A stretch of 64,000 bases of DNA, taken from Roseateles amylovorans (lineage in GTDB: Bacteria; Pseudomonadota; Gammaproteobacteria; Burkholderiales; Burkholderiaceae_C). The notes beneath the pieces were generated by a model that was not told where the DNA came from, made no database searches, and saw only the letters and a list, made by a program, of their open reading frames with translations. Each line of letters begins with the position of its first letter. Within the stretch, counting starts at the first letter, position 1. This document shows, piece after piece, positions 9,344 through 17,853 of the stretch. The stretch spans positions 4,216,001-4,280,000 of the forward strand of contig NZ_CP104562.2 in NCBI RefSeq assembly GCF_025398155.2, written 5' to 3'. The position numbers and the translations under genes are program-made.

Positions 9344-12300
9344 TCAGCCGGCTTTCGCGACGTCGTCCACCGGGGTGAGGCCGCGCAGCTCGCCCAGCAC
9401 CTCCAGGAAGGTTCGCTCGGTGAGCATCACATCGGTGGCGATGTTGCGAAGCTTGGGCGCGAAGCGCTCGATCGATGGGCTGTTGCGGGTCATGAGGTGG
9501 CTCTCGTCCCGCAGCGTGGCCATGCGGCCAGTGTTCGAGGTCAGGCGCGCATCCAGGCGGTCCAACTGGGCGGGCGTCAACTGGGTCAGACCGGCCGCGA
9601 GATGGGTGCGCACCACGCTGCGGATGGCACGCTCGCCGTGGGTGGACTTTTCCTCATCCGGCGCGCGCCGGGCATGCTCAGCGCGCATCTGCGCCACATG
9701 CGGCAGCAACTGCGCGTTCAGCACATCGTTGAACGCTTGCGGCTTGCGACCCAGCACCCGGGTGGCGAAGGCCTTGCGCAGTCCTCCGGGCTCCGACATC
9801 TGACTCAGCACCTCGTTCAGTGATTGCGCCAGCACGGCGCCCCGGGCCGACCCCGGCGCCCAGATGGACGCCACAGACGACTCGGAGCGCGACGCCGGCG
9901 GGGCCGGCTGAGAGACGACCTCGGCATAGGGCGGCGGCGCGGTGGGCTCGCCGGAGGACGGCGGGGCGGCGTCCTCGATGGTGCCGGGGAGCGGTGGGAG
10001 AACCCCACCGCTTTCGGCCTTGCTGATGGCGGGCTGCACTGACGGCTGCACTGACGAGTTTTCTGACGGCTTTTCTGACGGCTTTTCCGACGGATCCAAG
10101 CGGCCCGAGCCAGCGAAGCCCGCCGGTGGGGCGGCAGGCGCAGCGGCCCAGTCCTGCGCAGCGTGCGGCGGTGCCGACGGCGTCTTGGGCGGCACGGTCG
10201 ACCCATCAGGTTGAGTGGCGAATGCGTGGCTGCCAGGTTTGTCGGCGCCGTCGGTGCGGTTGGCCCGGTCGTCTCCGACGGTGGGGAGGGGCGCGGCGTC
10301 CAGGATCGAGAGTTCCGCCTCCATCGTCCGCTTCTCGGCATCCGTGATCAACACCGGTGCAGGCTGATGGGCGCCGGCGGCACGGGCATCGACCGGACCA
10401 TGGGCTGGCGCGCTGCCCGGACGGTGGATCGGCCCGTTCGTCGACGGCTTTCCCGATTGGAGCCCCGGTGGCGGGGTGGACGACCCCGCCCTGCGCCCCG
10501 TTGGCGACGAGGGGGCGGGTCGGGTGCCTTTCGCCTGCGGCGGCCGAGCGCCAAACGGCAGGCCGTCGGTGTGGTCCTGGGTGCCGGGGGGCGGGGGCCG
10601 CTTCGGTGGCGTGTCGGCAGGCGGAGGCGGCGCGGGGCGCCTGGGCACCAGCCGGGCGGGCCGGGTGTCATCGCCCCCCTGCGCTGAAGTGCGGGGGGAC
10701 GAACCTGGCCGAGCGGGCGTGCTCGCAGGCGGCGGGTCCTGCGGTGCGTTGAGGGCGGCTGGATCCGGCTTGACGGCAGTCGGCTTGGCGTCGGCGGTCG
10801 CCTTGCTGGGGGGCGATGGCGTGGCGTGGGTGGGGTGGGTCGACGTCGCCGCCGAGCGCGGTGGCGTTCTGCGCTCGGGCGGCGGCGGTGGCGTCTTCTT
10901 GGGCTTGGCAGGCTCCCGGGCCGGCTCCGGCGTGCCGTGCGCTCGGGCCGCCTTGTCTGCAGGCGGCTGGGTCTGCGCCGACACGGGGGCGGACGAGGGC
11001 TGAGGGGGTGACGTCGTGCCCTCGCCCACACGTGCGGACCGCGGCGGCAACGGGGGCGGCCCATCGGTCGGCGCGGTGTCGGTCCGGGCAGGTCCAGCGG
11101 ACGCCTCGTCACCCGGGTTCAGTTCCACGATCTCCGGGCCGCCGCGTGTGGGCGCTCGGAATGCGGCTGGGAACATCTCAGGCCCAGCGTCCCGGCGCGG
11201 CAACTGAGACGGCGCCGGCGACATGGGGAAGCCCAAACCGCCGCCGCCGCCACCGCCACCACCACCAGGGTGAAAGCCAGTCTCATGTCCCGGTCCCGCA
11301 TCAGGACCGGGCCGAGTTCCAGGGACCGTCCACCTTCCGGCCCCAGGGCCCGTGCCCATCCCAGGGCTCATGCCATGCGCCGGGCTCCCCGCGGCCGCAA
11401 AGCGGTGAAGGCGCTGATTCAGAACATCCAGGCATTTCTCCAGCATGTCGCGCTGGCCACGCGCGTAGGCCTCGCCGTGCTGCGGCGCGGTGGCCAGGAA
11501 CTCCGACATACGGCCCGACATGGCGCCGCGGTCCAACATCGCATGCACCTGCCGGCGATAGGCAGGCAACTGAGCAAAGTCGGAAGGCCCCTCAAGGTAA
11601 CGCCTGCCGGCGTTGTAATGCCCCAGCTCCCGCATCAGCCCCAAGGCGGCAAAGCCAAGACCGCCACCGCCCGGCCCCGCCACCGCCAGGCCAGCAGGCA
11701 GTTGATGGCAGGCCTGCTGTTGCACGCTGCGGCTTGCGCGGGCGAGCATGGCCAAGAATTGATCCGGGGCGCTGCTGGCATCACCTTCGTGAAGCTTGAC
11801 CCGGTGGGTGGCAGAGAACCCGTTGGGGCCCTGCATGTCGAAGCACAGGTGGCGCTGATGATTCTCGGTGTCCAGCCAGGCCACCGCATAGCTGTTGCCG
11901 GCATGGAATTCGATCGGATCCCCGTTCGGATGGAGCTGGCTGATCAGGTCGTTCGGAGGGCCCAGCCTGGTGTCACGGACGATGGAGATGTCGCTGCGCT
12001 GTTCCTGGTGCAACGCCGCAAAGAAACCCATGGCCTGGGCCTGCGCCGCAGGCGAGCGCCCTGCTGGAGGCAACGCGGCCATCAGGGGTGATGGCAAGCC
12101 CGCCGCGCCTCCCCAGCCTCCCTGATAGGTCATGGCGTTGGCCAGCGTCGTGAGGCCGGGCCGGCCGAATCCGTATCGATCATCCAGCGGCAGCATGTGC
12201 TGCATCAGCTGCGGTGCAATGCCCTCAAAGCCCAGCACGGATCGCGGCATGTCGGCGACGCCATGGCCGGGGAACAGGCCGGGCGAACCGAAGCGGGTGG

Positions 12301-12364
12301 GATCAGGAAACGCCGGCCCGAAGGTGGAATACGAAGGGGCCGTGGCGTGGGTGGGGTAGGACAT
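9344..12364 (-). CDS. Large proline-rich effector-like protein; degenerate tyrosine-phosphatase-like module (family A, member 1)
   Basis: A 1006-residue protein with no signal peptide or membrane helix. Residues about 100-310 align by eye with the two family A proteins at 17.9-21.9 kb: FFAALHQEQRSDISIV matches their FAAALLxxxxTDLFV block, and AVAGPGGGGLGFAALGLMREL matches their CHDG loop segment. Here the loop (about residues 228-237) has Ala in place of Cys and no Arg, so it cannot be a working phosphatase. Residues about 350-850 are Pro/Ala/Ser/Thr-rich and probably disordered, with KPSEKPSENSS-type repeats. The last 170 residues (about 830-1006) resemble the C-terminus of the 701-residue family A protein (AIRSVVRTHLAAGLTQLTPAQ versus GLHHVVYQHIREKFAQLSPAE). 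I chose ATG 12364 (MSYPTHATAP) over TTG 12427. Delivery into another cell is inferred, not shown. Confidence 0.6.
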   Translation of the reverse strand: MSYPTHATAPSYSTFGPAFPDPTRFGSPGLFPGHGVADMPRSVLGFEGIAPQLMQHMLPLDDRYGFGRPGLTTLANAMTYQGGWGGAAGLPSPLMAALPPAGRSPAAQAQAMGFFAALHQEQRSDISIVRDTRLGPPNDLISQLHPNGDPIEFHAGNSYAVAWLDTENHQRHLCFDMQGPNGFSATHRVKLHEGDASSAPDQFLAMLARASRSVQQQACHQLPAGLAVAGPGGGGLGFAALGLMRELGHYNAGRRYLEGPSDFAQLPAYRRQVHAMLDRGAMSGRMSEFLATAPQHGEAYARGQRDMLEKCLDVLNQRLHRFAAAGSPAHGMSPGMGTGPGAGRWTVPGTRPGPDAGPGHETGFHPGGGGGGGGGGLGFPMSPAPSQLPRRDAGPEMFPAAFRAPTRGGPEIVELNPGDEASAGPARTDTAPTDGPPPLPPRSARVGEGTTSPPQPSSAPVSAQTQPPADKAARAHGTPEPAREPAKPKKTPPPPPERRTPPRSAATSTHPTHATPSPPSKATADAKPTAVKPDPAALNAPQDPPPASTPARPGSSPRTSAQGGDDTRPARLVPRRPAPPPPADTPPKRPPPPGTQDHTDGLPFGARPPQAKGTRPAPSSPTGRRAGSSTPPPGLQSGKPSTNGPIHRPGSAPAHGPVDARAAGAHQPAPVLITDAEKRTMEAELSILDAAPLPTVGDDRANRTDGADKPGSHAFATQPDGSTVPPKTPSAPPHAAQDWAAAPAAPPAGFAGSGRLDPSEKPSEKPSENSSVQPSVQPAISKAESGGVLPPLPGTIEDAAPPSSGEPTAPPPYAEVVSQPAPPASRSESSVASIWAPGSARGAVLAQSLNEVLSQMSEPGGLRKAFATRVLGRKPQAFNDVLNAQLLPHVAQMRAEHARRAPDEEKSTHGERAIRSVVRTHLAAGLTQLTPAQLDRLDARLTSNTGRMATLRDESHLMTRNSPSIERFAPKLRNIATDVMLTERTFLEVLGELRGLTPVDDVAKAG

Positions 12365-12459
12365 GGTGCAGCGCCGACGTGGAGGATTGGCGCCTTGGTG
12401 CCCGCCCCGTCGAGGGCAGTTCGCCAACGCCCCAGTCCGTCCCGCTCAGGCCGACGCCG

Positions 12460-12490
12460 TGCCGCTCTGCCGCTCTGCCGCTCTGCCGCT
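12460..12490. repeat. 8-bp tandem repeat (tgccgctc), about four copies
   Basis: Four near-perfect tgccgctc units lie between the xerD stop and the start of the large effector-like gene, in a 127-bp intergenic stretch. No other element was seen there. Confidence 0.8.
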
Positions 12491-12491
12491 T

Positions 12492-13511
12492 TCAGCCCCG
12501 CGGATGATGCGCCGCATGCAGCGCCCGCAGCCGCTCGCGGGCCACATGGGTGTAGATCTGGGTGGTCGACAGGTCGGCGTGACCGAGCAGCAACTGAACC
12601 GCCCGCAGGTCCGCCCCGTGGTTGAGCAGATGGGTGGCAAACGCATGACGCAGCGTGTGCGGCGAGATCGGGCTGGTGATGCCGGCAATGAGCGCGTACT
12701 TCTTCACCAGGCGCCAGAAACTCTCGCGCGCCATGCCGCGGCCCAGTTTGGTGAGGAACAGTTCATCGGTGCCCTGCGCCCGCAGCAACTGCGGCCGCGC
12801 CTCCTGCAAATAGCGCATCAGCCAGGCATGGGCTTCCTCGCCGAACGGCACCAGCCGCTCCTTGTCGCCCTTGCCGGTGATCCGCAGCACCGCCTCACGC
12901 AGACCGACATGGACGCTCTTGAGCGTCACCAGCTCCGTCACCCGCAGGCCGCTGGCATACATCAACTCCAGCATCGCGCGGTCACGCAGGCCCTGCGCGG
13001 TGCCGACATCGGGCGCATCGAGCAAGGCCTCGACCTGGCCCTGGGTCAGCGTCTTGGGCACCCGCATCGGCTTCCTGGCCGCGATCATCTTGAGCGTCGG
13101 GTCCACAGCGATCCGACGCTCCCGCAAGGCCCAGCGAAAGAAGCGCTTGAACACCGACAACCGTCGGTTGGATGAGGTCGCCTTGCTGCCGTCATGCCGC
13201 GAACCGGCATAGCCCATGAGATCGGACTCGCGGGTGTTTTCCAGGCCGCGCGGCTCGTCGGTGCCGGCCAGCCAGTCGGCCAGCAGTTGCAGATCGCGCC
13301 GATAGGCGAGCTGCGTGTTCTTGGAGAGTCCTTCTTCCAACCACAGCGCCTCGATGAAGGCATCGATGGCTTGCTGGCTGGCTCGACGCCACGGGGAGTC
13401 CGCCGGCGGCACGGGCGCGGTCTTGGCCGCCGGGGCCGTGGGATCCGCAGGAGCGGCCACCACGGGCGCTACGGGCACTACGGGTGAAGAAGAGTCAACG
13501 GTCGACGACAT
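12492..13511 (-). CDS. xerD: Tyrosine recombinase XerD
   Basis: A 339-residue site-specific recombinase. The N-terminal SAM-like core-binding domain (about 45-150) contains IDAFIEALWLEEGLSKNTQLAY. The catalytic domain has the Arg in SGLRVTELVTL, the Lys in GKGDKERLVPFG, the HxxR in HTLRHAFATHL, and the His and nucleophile Tyr in GHADLSTTQIYTHV. This matches XerD of the XerC/XerD pair that resolves chromosome dimers at dif. An Ala/Pro/Val-rich extension of about 35 residues precedes the usual start. The start is uncertain: ATG 13511 (MSSTVD) is used, with others up to 13553. Confidence 0.88.
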   Translation of the reverse strand: MSSTVDSSSPVVPVAPVVAAPADPTAPAAKTAPVPPADSPWRRASQQAIDAFIEALWLEEGLSKNTQLAYRRDLQLLADWLAGTDEPRGLENTRESDLMGYAGSRHDGSKATSSNRRLSVFKRFFRWALRERRIAVDPTLKMIAARKPMRVPKTLTQGQVEALLDAPDVGTAQGLRDRAMLELMYASGLRVTELVTLKSVHVGLREAVLRITGKGDKERLVPFGEEAHAWLMRYLQEARPQLLRAQGTDELFLTKLGRGMARESFWRLVKKYALIAGITSPISPHTLRHAFATHLLNHGADLRAVQLLLGHADLSTTQIYTHVARERLRALHAAHHPRG

Positions 13512-13566
13512 GGCGGTCATCATGCCAGCGCCATCGCCGACATGCGGCCGCATGCTCTGAGGATCG

Positions 13567-13608
13567 CTCGGAGGACCACTCGGAGGACCACTCGGAAGAC
13601 CGCTCGGG
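13567..13608. repeat. 12-bp tandem repeat (ctcggaggacca), about 3.5 copies
   Basis: Three units with slight drift (ctcggaggacca, ctcggaggacca, ctcggaagaccg) plus a partial fourth, upstream of xerD and between it and the mucD terminator. Confidence 0.8.
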
Positions 13609-13659
13609 AAGGCAGCACCCTAGGACGCTCAGAGGCTGATTCAGAGGAACTTCCGGACG

Positions 13660-13694
13660 AAAAAAAAGGGTCCGCGCCACCACGCGCGGACCCT
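13660..13694 (-). terminator. Rho-independent terminator after mucD
   Basis: Read on the minus strand this is a perfect 10-bp GC stem (gggtccgcgc / gcgcggaccc) with a 6-base loop, followed by eight T residues. It lies about 50 bp downstream of the mucD stop and should end the regulator-kinase-protease transcript before xerD. Confidence 0.93.
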
Positions 13695-13744
13695 CGGAGC
13701 AACGACCCGTCTCTGCTTCGCCGGATCGTCCTGCAACCGGGATC

Positions 13745-15397
13745 TCAGCCGATGCGCACCGGCACGAAGATCTTGTCCCCGCCGCGTTGCACCAGCAGCG
13801 CCACCGACTTGTCGGCGCCCTGCACCAGCTGACGAACCTGATCGATAGTCTGCACCGGTGTGCCGTTGACCGCCAGCAAAACATCGCCCGGCCGCACCTG
13901 GGCCTTCGCCGCCGGACCGCCGACCTGCTCGATCAGCAGGCCCTCGCGCACGCCCAGCTGGCGACGCTCCTCAGGCTGCAGCGGCCGCAGCGCCAGGCCG
14001 AGCTTGCCTTGCGAGGCGGCCGGGTTGTCGTCGTCCTGGGCGGTCTTGCGCGCCTTGTCATTGGCATTGCCCAGCACCGCGCTCAACTGCTCACGCTTGC
14101 CGTTGCGCCAGATCTCCATCGGCACCTTGTCGCCCGGGCTGGACTGGTCCACCAGGGCCGGCAGGTCGCCGCTGCCCACGATGGCCTGGCCCTTGAAGCT
14201 GAGGATCACGTCGCCCGGACGCAGCCCGGCCTTGGCCGCCGGCCCGCCCTCTTCGACGTTGGACACCAGTGCGCCTTCGGGCTTGTCGAGCTTGAAGGAG
14301 TCGGCAAAGCCCTGGTTGACCTCCTGCACCGCCACGCCCAGCCGGGCATGCTGAACCTGGCCGCCGCGCTGGATCTGCTCGCGCACCTTGTTGGCCACCT
14401 CCACCGGAATGGCGAAGGACAGACCCTGGTAGCCGCCCGAGGCGCTGTAGATCTGCGAGTTGATGCCCACCACCTCGCCGCGCGCATTGAACAGCGGCCC
14501 GCCGGAGTTGCCGGGGTTGATGGCCACGTCGGTCTGCAGGAAGGGGACGCGGCTTTCTTCCGGGCCCAGGGAGCGGCCCTTGGCGCTGATCACGCCGGCA
14601 CTGACGCTGTTCTCGAAACCGAAGGGCGAGCCGATGGCCAGCACCCATTCGCCGACGCGCAGGTCCTTGGTCGCGCCCAGCCGCACCATCGGCAGGTTCT
14701 TGGCCTCGATCTTGAGCACCGCGACATCGGTGGACTTGTCGCTGCCCAGCACCTTGGCCCGGAACTCGCGGCGGTCGGTCAGCTTGACCACGACCTCCTG
14801 CGCATCCTGCACCACATGGGCATTGGTCAGGATGATGCCGTCGTTGCTGACGATGAAGCCGGAGCCCTGGCCGCGGACCTGGCGGTTGCCACCCTGGCCC
14901 CCGTCGCCATTGCCGCCGGGGCCGCCGGGGCCGTTGGGAATGCCGAAGCGGCGGAAGAAGTCATAGAACGGGTCGTCCGGGTCGATCTGCGGCATGCGCG
15001 ACGCACGCGTCTTGACCGTGCCCGACACGCTGATGTTGACCACCGCCGGTCCCTGGGTGGCGGCGATCTGCGCGAAGTCCGGCAGGCCGGCGGGCGGCGG
15101 TGTGGGGGTGGCGGTCGACAGCGGGATCGTCTGCGCGGCCGCCTGCGTCGTGCCGAGGGCGGCGACCTGCGTGTCGCTCGTGCCATTCAAGGTCGTTGCG
15201 GAGGTCGTTGCGGCGGTCGTTGCGGCGCTTGAGCCGGTGGCGGCATCGGCGCCGACCTGCACGCCGGACGACGTGTCCACCGCGGACGTCTTCACATTGC
15301 GCATCGCCAGTGCGCCGCCAGTGACACCGAGGACACCGGCAGCGGCCAGCGCCCAGACCAGCTTCTTGGCCGAGATCATCTTTTCCACTTGAGCCAT
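13745..15397 (-). CDS. mucD: Do/DegP-type periplasmic serine protease (MucD/DegQ family)
   Basis: A 550-residue envelope quality-control protease. An N-terminal hydrophobic segment (LVWALAAAGVLGVTGGAL) works as a signal or anchor, and is followed by a Ser/Thr/Ala-rich linker (about 35-100). The catalytic triad is His194 (TNAHVV), Asp224 (TDVAVLKI) and Ser298 (NPGNSGGPLFN). Two PDZ domains follow (about 365-455 and 465-548), with GLRPGDVILSF and QVRPGDVLLAVNG ligand loops. The start at ATG 15397 has a good GGAGGG site 8 bp upstream. It lies 57 bp downstream of the histidine kinase gene on the same strand, so it is probably co-transcribed with the two-component pair. A 27-bp gtcgttgcgg repeat encodes part of the linker. 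Confidence 0.93.
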   Translation of the reverse strand: MAQVEKMISAKKLVWALAAAGVLGVTGGALAMRNVKTSAVDTSSGVQVGADAATGSSAATTAATTSATTLNGTSDTQVAALGTTQAAAQTIPLSTATPTPPPAGLPDFAQIAATQGPAVVNISVSGTVKTRASRMPQIDPDDPFYDFFRRFGIPNGPGGPGGNGDGGQGGNRQVRGQGSGFIVSNDGIILTNAHVVQDAQEVVVKLTDRREFRAKVLGSDKSTDVAVLKIEAKNLPMVRLGATKDLRVGEWVLAIGSPFGFENSVSAGVISAKGRSLGPEESRVPFLQTDVAINPGNSGGPLFNARGEVVGINSQIYSASGGYQGLSFAIPVEVANKVREQIQRGGQVQHARLGVAVQEVNQGFADSFKLDKPEGALVSNVEEGGPAAKAGLRPGDVILSFKGQAIVGSGDLPALVDQSSPGDKVPMEIWRNGKREQLSAVLGNANDKARKTAQDDDNPAASQGKLGLALRPLQPEERRQLGVREGLLIEQVGGPAAKAQVRPGDVLLAVNGTPVQTIDQVRQLVQGADKSVALLVQRGGDKIFVPVRIG

Positions 15398-15454
15398 CTG
15401 TATTCCCTCCAGGAGGTCACGAAACATCGATGGCATCAGTGTGAGCGGCTCGGC

Positions 15455-17029
15455 TTAGACCTTTCTTAAGGGGAGCGCCAACTCCACACGCAAGCCGCCG
15501 AGCGCGGTGCTGTGGCCCAGCCGCAGGCTGCCGCCGTGGTCCTGGGCGATGCTGCGCACGATCGCCAAGCCCAGGCCGCTGCCGGCGGCCTGCTGGGCCT
15601 GGGATTCGGCACGATAGAAGCGGTCGAACACGCGGGTGCGTTCGGTGTCCGGGATGCCGGGGCCGTCGTCCTCCACCACCAGCAGCGCCTGGCCGCCGCT
15701 CTGCTCCAGGCTCAGGTCCACCCGGCTGCGGCCGTACTTGATGCCGTTGTCCACCAGGTTGCGGATCAGCATCGCCAGGGCCTCCGGCCGGCCCATCACC
15801 GATACCGGATCACAGCGGGCCAGCCCCAGGTCCCGACCGCGGGCCTGGGCCAGGGCGCTGGCATCGACCACCGCATCCCGGCACAGCGCATCCAGCGCCA
15901 CCGGCTGCGCCGGTGCCTGCACCTTGGCGCTGTCCTGGCGGGCCAACGCCAGCAGTTGCTCCACCAGACGACCGGCGCGATCAATGCCCTGCCCCAGCCG
16001 ATCCAGCGCCTGGGCGCGGCCCTCCTCGTCCGGGGCCCGCTTGAGGGATTGCAGCTGCAGCTTCAGCGCCGCCAACGGGGAGCGCAGCTCATGGGCGGCG
16101 TCGGCGACGAAATGCTGCTGCGTCTCGAAGGCCTGACGCACCCGTTCCAGCAAGGCGTTCAGTTCATCGACCAACGGCCGCACCTCGGTGGGCAGATCCG
16201 CATCATCGACCGGCGCCAGGTCCTGTGCGACGCGGCGCGCCAACTGCTGGCGCACGCGCTCCAGCGGACCCAGCGCATGGCTCACCACCCACCACACCAC
16301 CAGCGCCAGCAGCGGCAGCATCAGCGCGGTGGGCAGCACGGTGCGCCAAGCGAGCTGGCCGGCCATGCGCTGGCGCACCGCGAGGTCCTGCGCGACCTGC
16401 ACCACCTGGAATCGGCCCTGGATGGCCAGCACGCGATAGTGCTTGCCGCGCAGGTTCACCGTGGAAAAGCCCAGCACCGCGCGCTGCGGCAGCCAGTCCG
16501 GCCCGGCGGAGCGGTACAGCGGAGTGCCGTCCAGGCTCCAGACCTGCACGATGAGGTCGATGCTCTGCTCCTCTCCGAGCGGCAGCGGCAGCCCGGTGCC
16601 CATGCCCGCGCGCAGCGAGAGCGCGACCTGCTGCATCTGGTAATCGAAGATCTCGTCGGCCTCCATCAGCGCATTGCGATAGGCGCTCATGCCCTGGATC
16701 AGCGCGCTCAACAACATCGCGCCCAGCAGGAACATCAGCAGCCGATAGCGCAGGGAACGGGGCAGCACCGAGAAGCCGAGGCGCCCGCCCGCCGATGGCA
16801 GCGTCGACGTCGCGGTCGCAGGCGCGGGCGCGGTCGCCGCAGCAGGTCCAGGTCCAGGTCCAGGTCCAGGTCCGGGTCCAGGTCCGGGTGCCGGTCCGGG
16901 TGCCGGTGCCGGTGCGGGCCCGGGCTCGGGCGCTAGCGCGGGTCCCGACGCCGCAGGGCCAGTCGGGGCCGGGGTGGATGTTGCGGATCGGTCGGGCCCG
17001 GTGGGCTCGGCGTGCGGCGAATCCGTCAT
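15455..17029 (-). CDS. Two-component sensor histidine kinase (QseC/TctE-like)
   Basis: A 524-residue inner-membrane kinase. An unusual N-terminal tail of about 90 residues is Pro/Gly/Ala-rich with repeated Gly-Pro pairs. Then come a membrane helix (LLMFLLGAMLLSALIQGMSAY), a short periplasmic sensor, a second helix (LPTALMLPLLALVVWWVVS), a HAMP-like linker, a HisKA domain (FVADAAHELRSPLAALKLQL, phosphoacceptor His) and an HATPase domain (NLVDNGIKYG, DDGPGIPD, GSGLGLAIV). The ATG overlaps the response-regulator stop (ATGA), so the pair is coupled. The frame stays open upstream, but the overlap decides the start. The signal is unknown; co-transcription with a DegP-like protease suggests envelope stress. 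Confidence 0.92.
   Translation of the reverse strand: MTDSPHAEPTGPDRSATSTPAPTGPAASGPALAPEPGPAPAPAPGPAPGPGPGPGPGPGPGPAAATAPAPATATSTLPSAGGRLGFSVLPRSLRYRLLMFLLGAMLLSALIQGMSAYRNALMEADEIFDYQMQQVALSLRAGMGTGLPLPLGEEQSIDLIVQVWSLDGTPLYRSAGPDWLPQRAVLGFSTVNLRGKHYRVLAIQGRFQVVQVAQDLAVRQRMAGQLAWRTVLPTALMLPLLALVVWWVVSHALGPLERVRQQLARRVAQDLAPVDDADLPTEVRPLVDELNALLERVRQAFETQQHFVADAAHELRSPLAALKLQLQSLKRAPDEEGRAQALDRLGQGIDRAGRLVEQLLALARQDSAKVQAPAQPVALDALCRDAVVDASALAQARGRDLGLARCDPVSVMGRPEALAMLIRNLVDNGIKYGRSRVDLSLEQSGGQALLVVEDDGPGIPDTERTRVFDRFYRAESQAQQAAGSGLGLAIVRSIAQDHGGSLRLGHSTALGGLRVELALPLRKV
16844..16918. repeat. 6-bp tandem repeat (caggtc/cgggtg), about 12 copies, in frame
   Basis: A hexanucleotide array (ggtccaggtccagg..., drifting to ggtgccggtgcc) inside the 5' part of the histidine kinase gene. 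On the coding strand it reads as alternating Gly-Pro/Ala. As the unit is a multiple of 3, gain or loss of copies would change tail length without a frameshift. Confidence 0.88.
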
Positions 17030-17685
17030 TCCTTGGGCACCCGATAACCGACACCACGCACGTTCTGGATCAGCTCGGCGCCCAGTTTCTTGCGCAGGCC
17101 ATGGATGTAGACCTCCACCGCATTGCTGCTGATCTCGTCCTTCCAGCCGTAGAGCTTTTCCTCCAGTTGCTGGCGCGACAGCACCATGCCGGGCCGGGCG
17201 ATCAGCGGCTCCAGCACCGCCCATTCCCGCGCGGACAGGGTGACCGCATGCCCGTGGGCGGTGACCTCGCGAGTGGCCGGATTGATGCTGACGCCCATGT
17301 GCTCATAGACCGGCTCGGCCCGACCCGCCGCACGGCGCAGCAGCGCCCGGATGCGGGCCAGCAGCTCGTCGAGCTCGAAGGGTTTGAGCACGTAGTCGTC
17401 GGCGCCCGCATCCAGGCCAGCCACCCGCTGCGCGGTGGCGTCCCGCGCGGTGGCGATCAGCACCGGCAGGGTCTGCTTGCGCGCTCGCAGCGCCTGCAGC
17501 ACGCTCATGCCGTCACGCTTGGGCAGGCCCAGGTCCAGCAGCAACAGGTCGTAGGTCTGGGACTGGAGCGCCGTGTCGGCCATCTCGCCGTCACGCACCC
17601 AGTCCACCGCATAGCCTTCCGAACGCAGCAGCTCGAGCAGCTGCTCGCCGATCATCAGGTCGTCTTCCACCAGCAGGAGTCGCAT
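17026..17685 (-). CDS. OmpR-family response regulator
   Basis: A 219-residue regulator. The receiver domain has the acidic pair in VEDD, the phosphoacceptor Asp51 (LLLLDLGLPKRDG) and Lys in VLKPFE. The C-terminal winged helix (about 125-217) has TLSAREWAVLEPLIARPGMV and SSNAVEVYIHGLRKKLG, then IQNVRGVGYRVPKE, closest to the QmcB/TctD/QseB group. It is first in an apparent operon with the kinase and mucD. The 168 bp upstream contain no gene; they should hold the operon promoter, but none could be picked with confidence. Confidence 0.93.
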   Translation of the reverse strand: MRLLLVEDDLMIGEQLLELLRSEGYAVDWVRDGEMADTALQSQTYDLLLLDLGLPKRDGMSVLQALRARKQTLPVLIATARDATAQRVAGLDAGADDYVLKPFELDELLARIRALLRRAAGRAEPVYEHMGVSINPATREVTAHGHAVTLSAREWAVLEPLIARPGMVLSRQQLEEKLYGWKDEISSNAVEVYIHGLRKKLGAELIQNVRGVGYRVPKE

Positions 17686-17853
17686 GCGCCGGATTGTGCC
17701 TGCTGCCTGCGACGGCGCTCAGGCCCGGGCGCCGTCTGGACGAGGCATCGCACCGCAGGCTCGCCGACCGACGGCCGGCGCCGATCGCCGTGCGAGGCCC
17801 GCGCCGACCGACAGGCCGCCCTGCACTTCCAGACCGGCCGCCGCCCTCACCAC

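Noticed and set aside
12460..13608. Direct repeats as a CRISPR array or as a dif/attachment site next to xerD
   Set aside because: Repeats are contiguous 8- and 12-bp units with no spacers and lack the dif half-site pattern.
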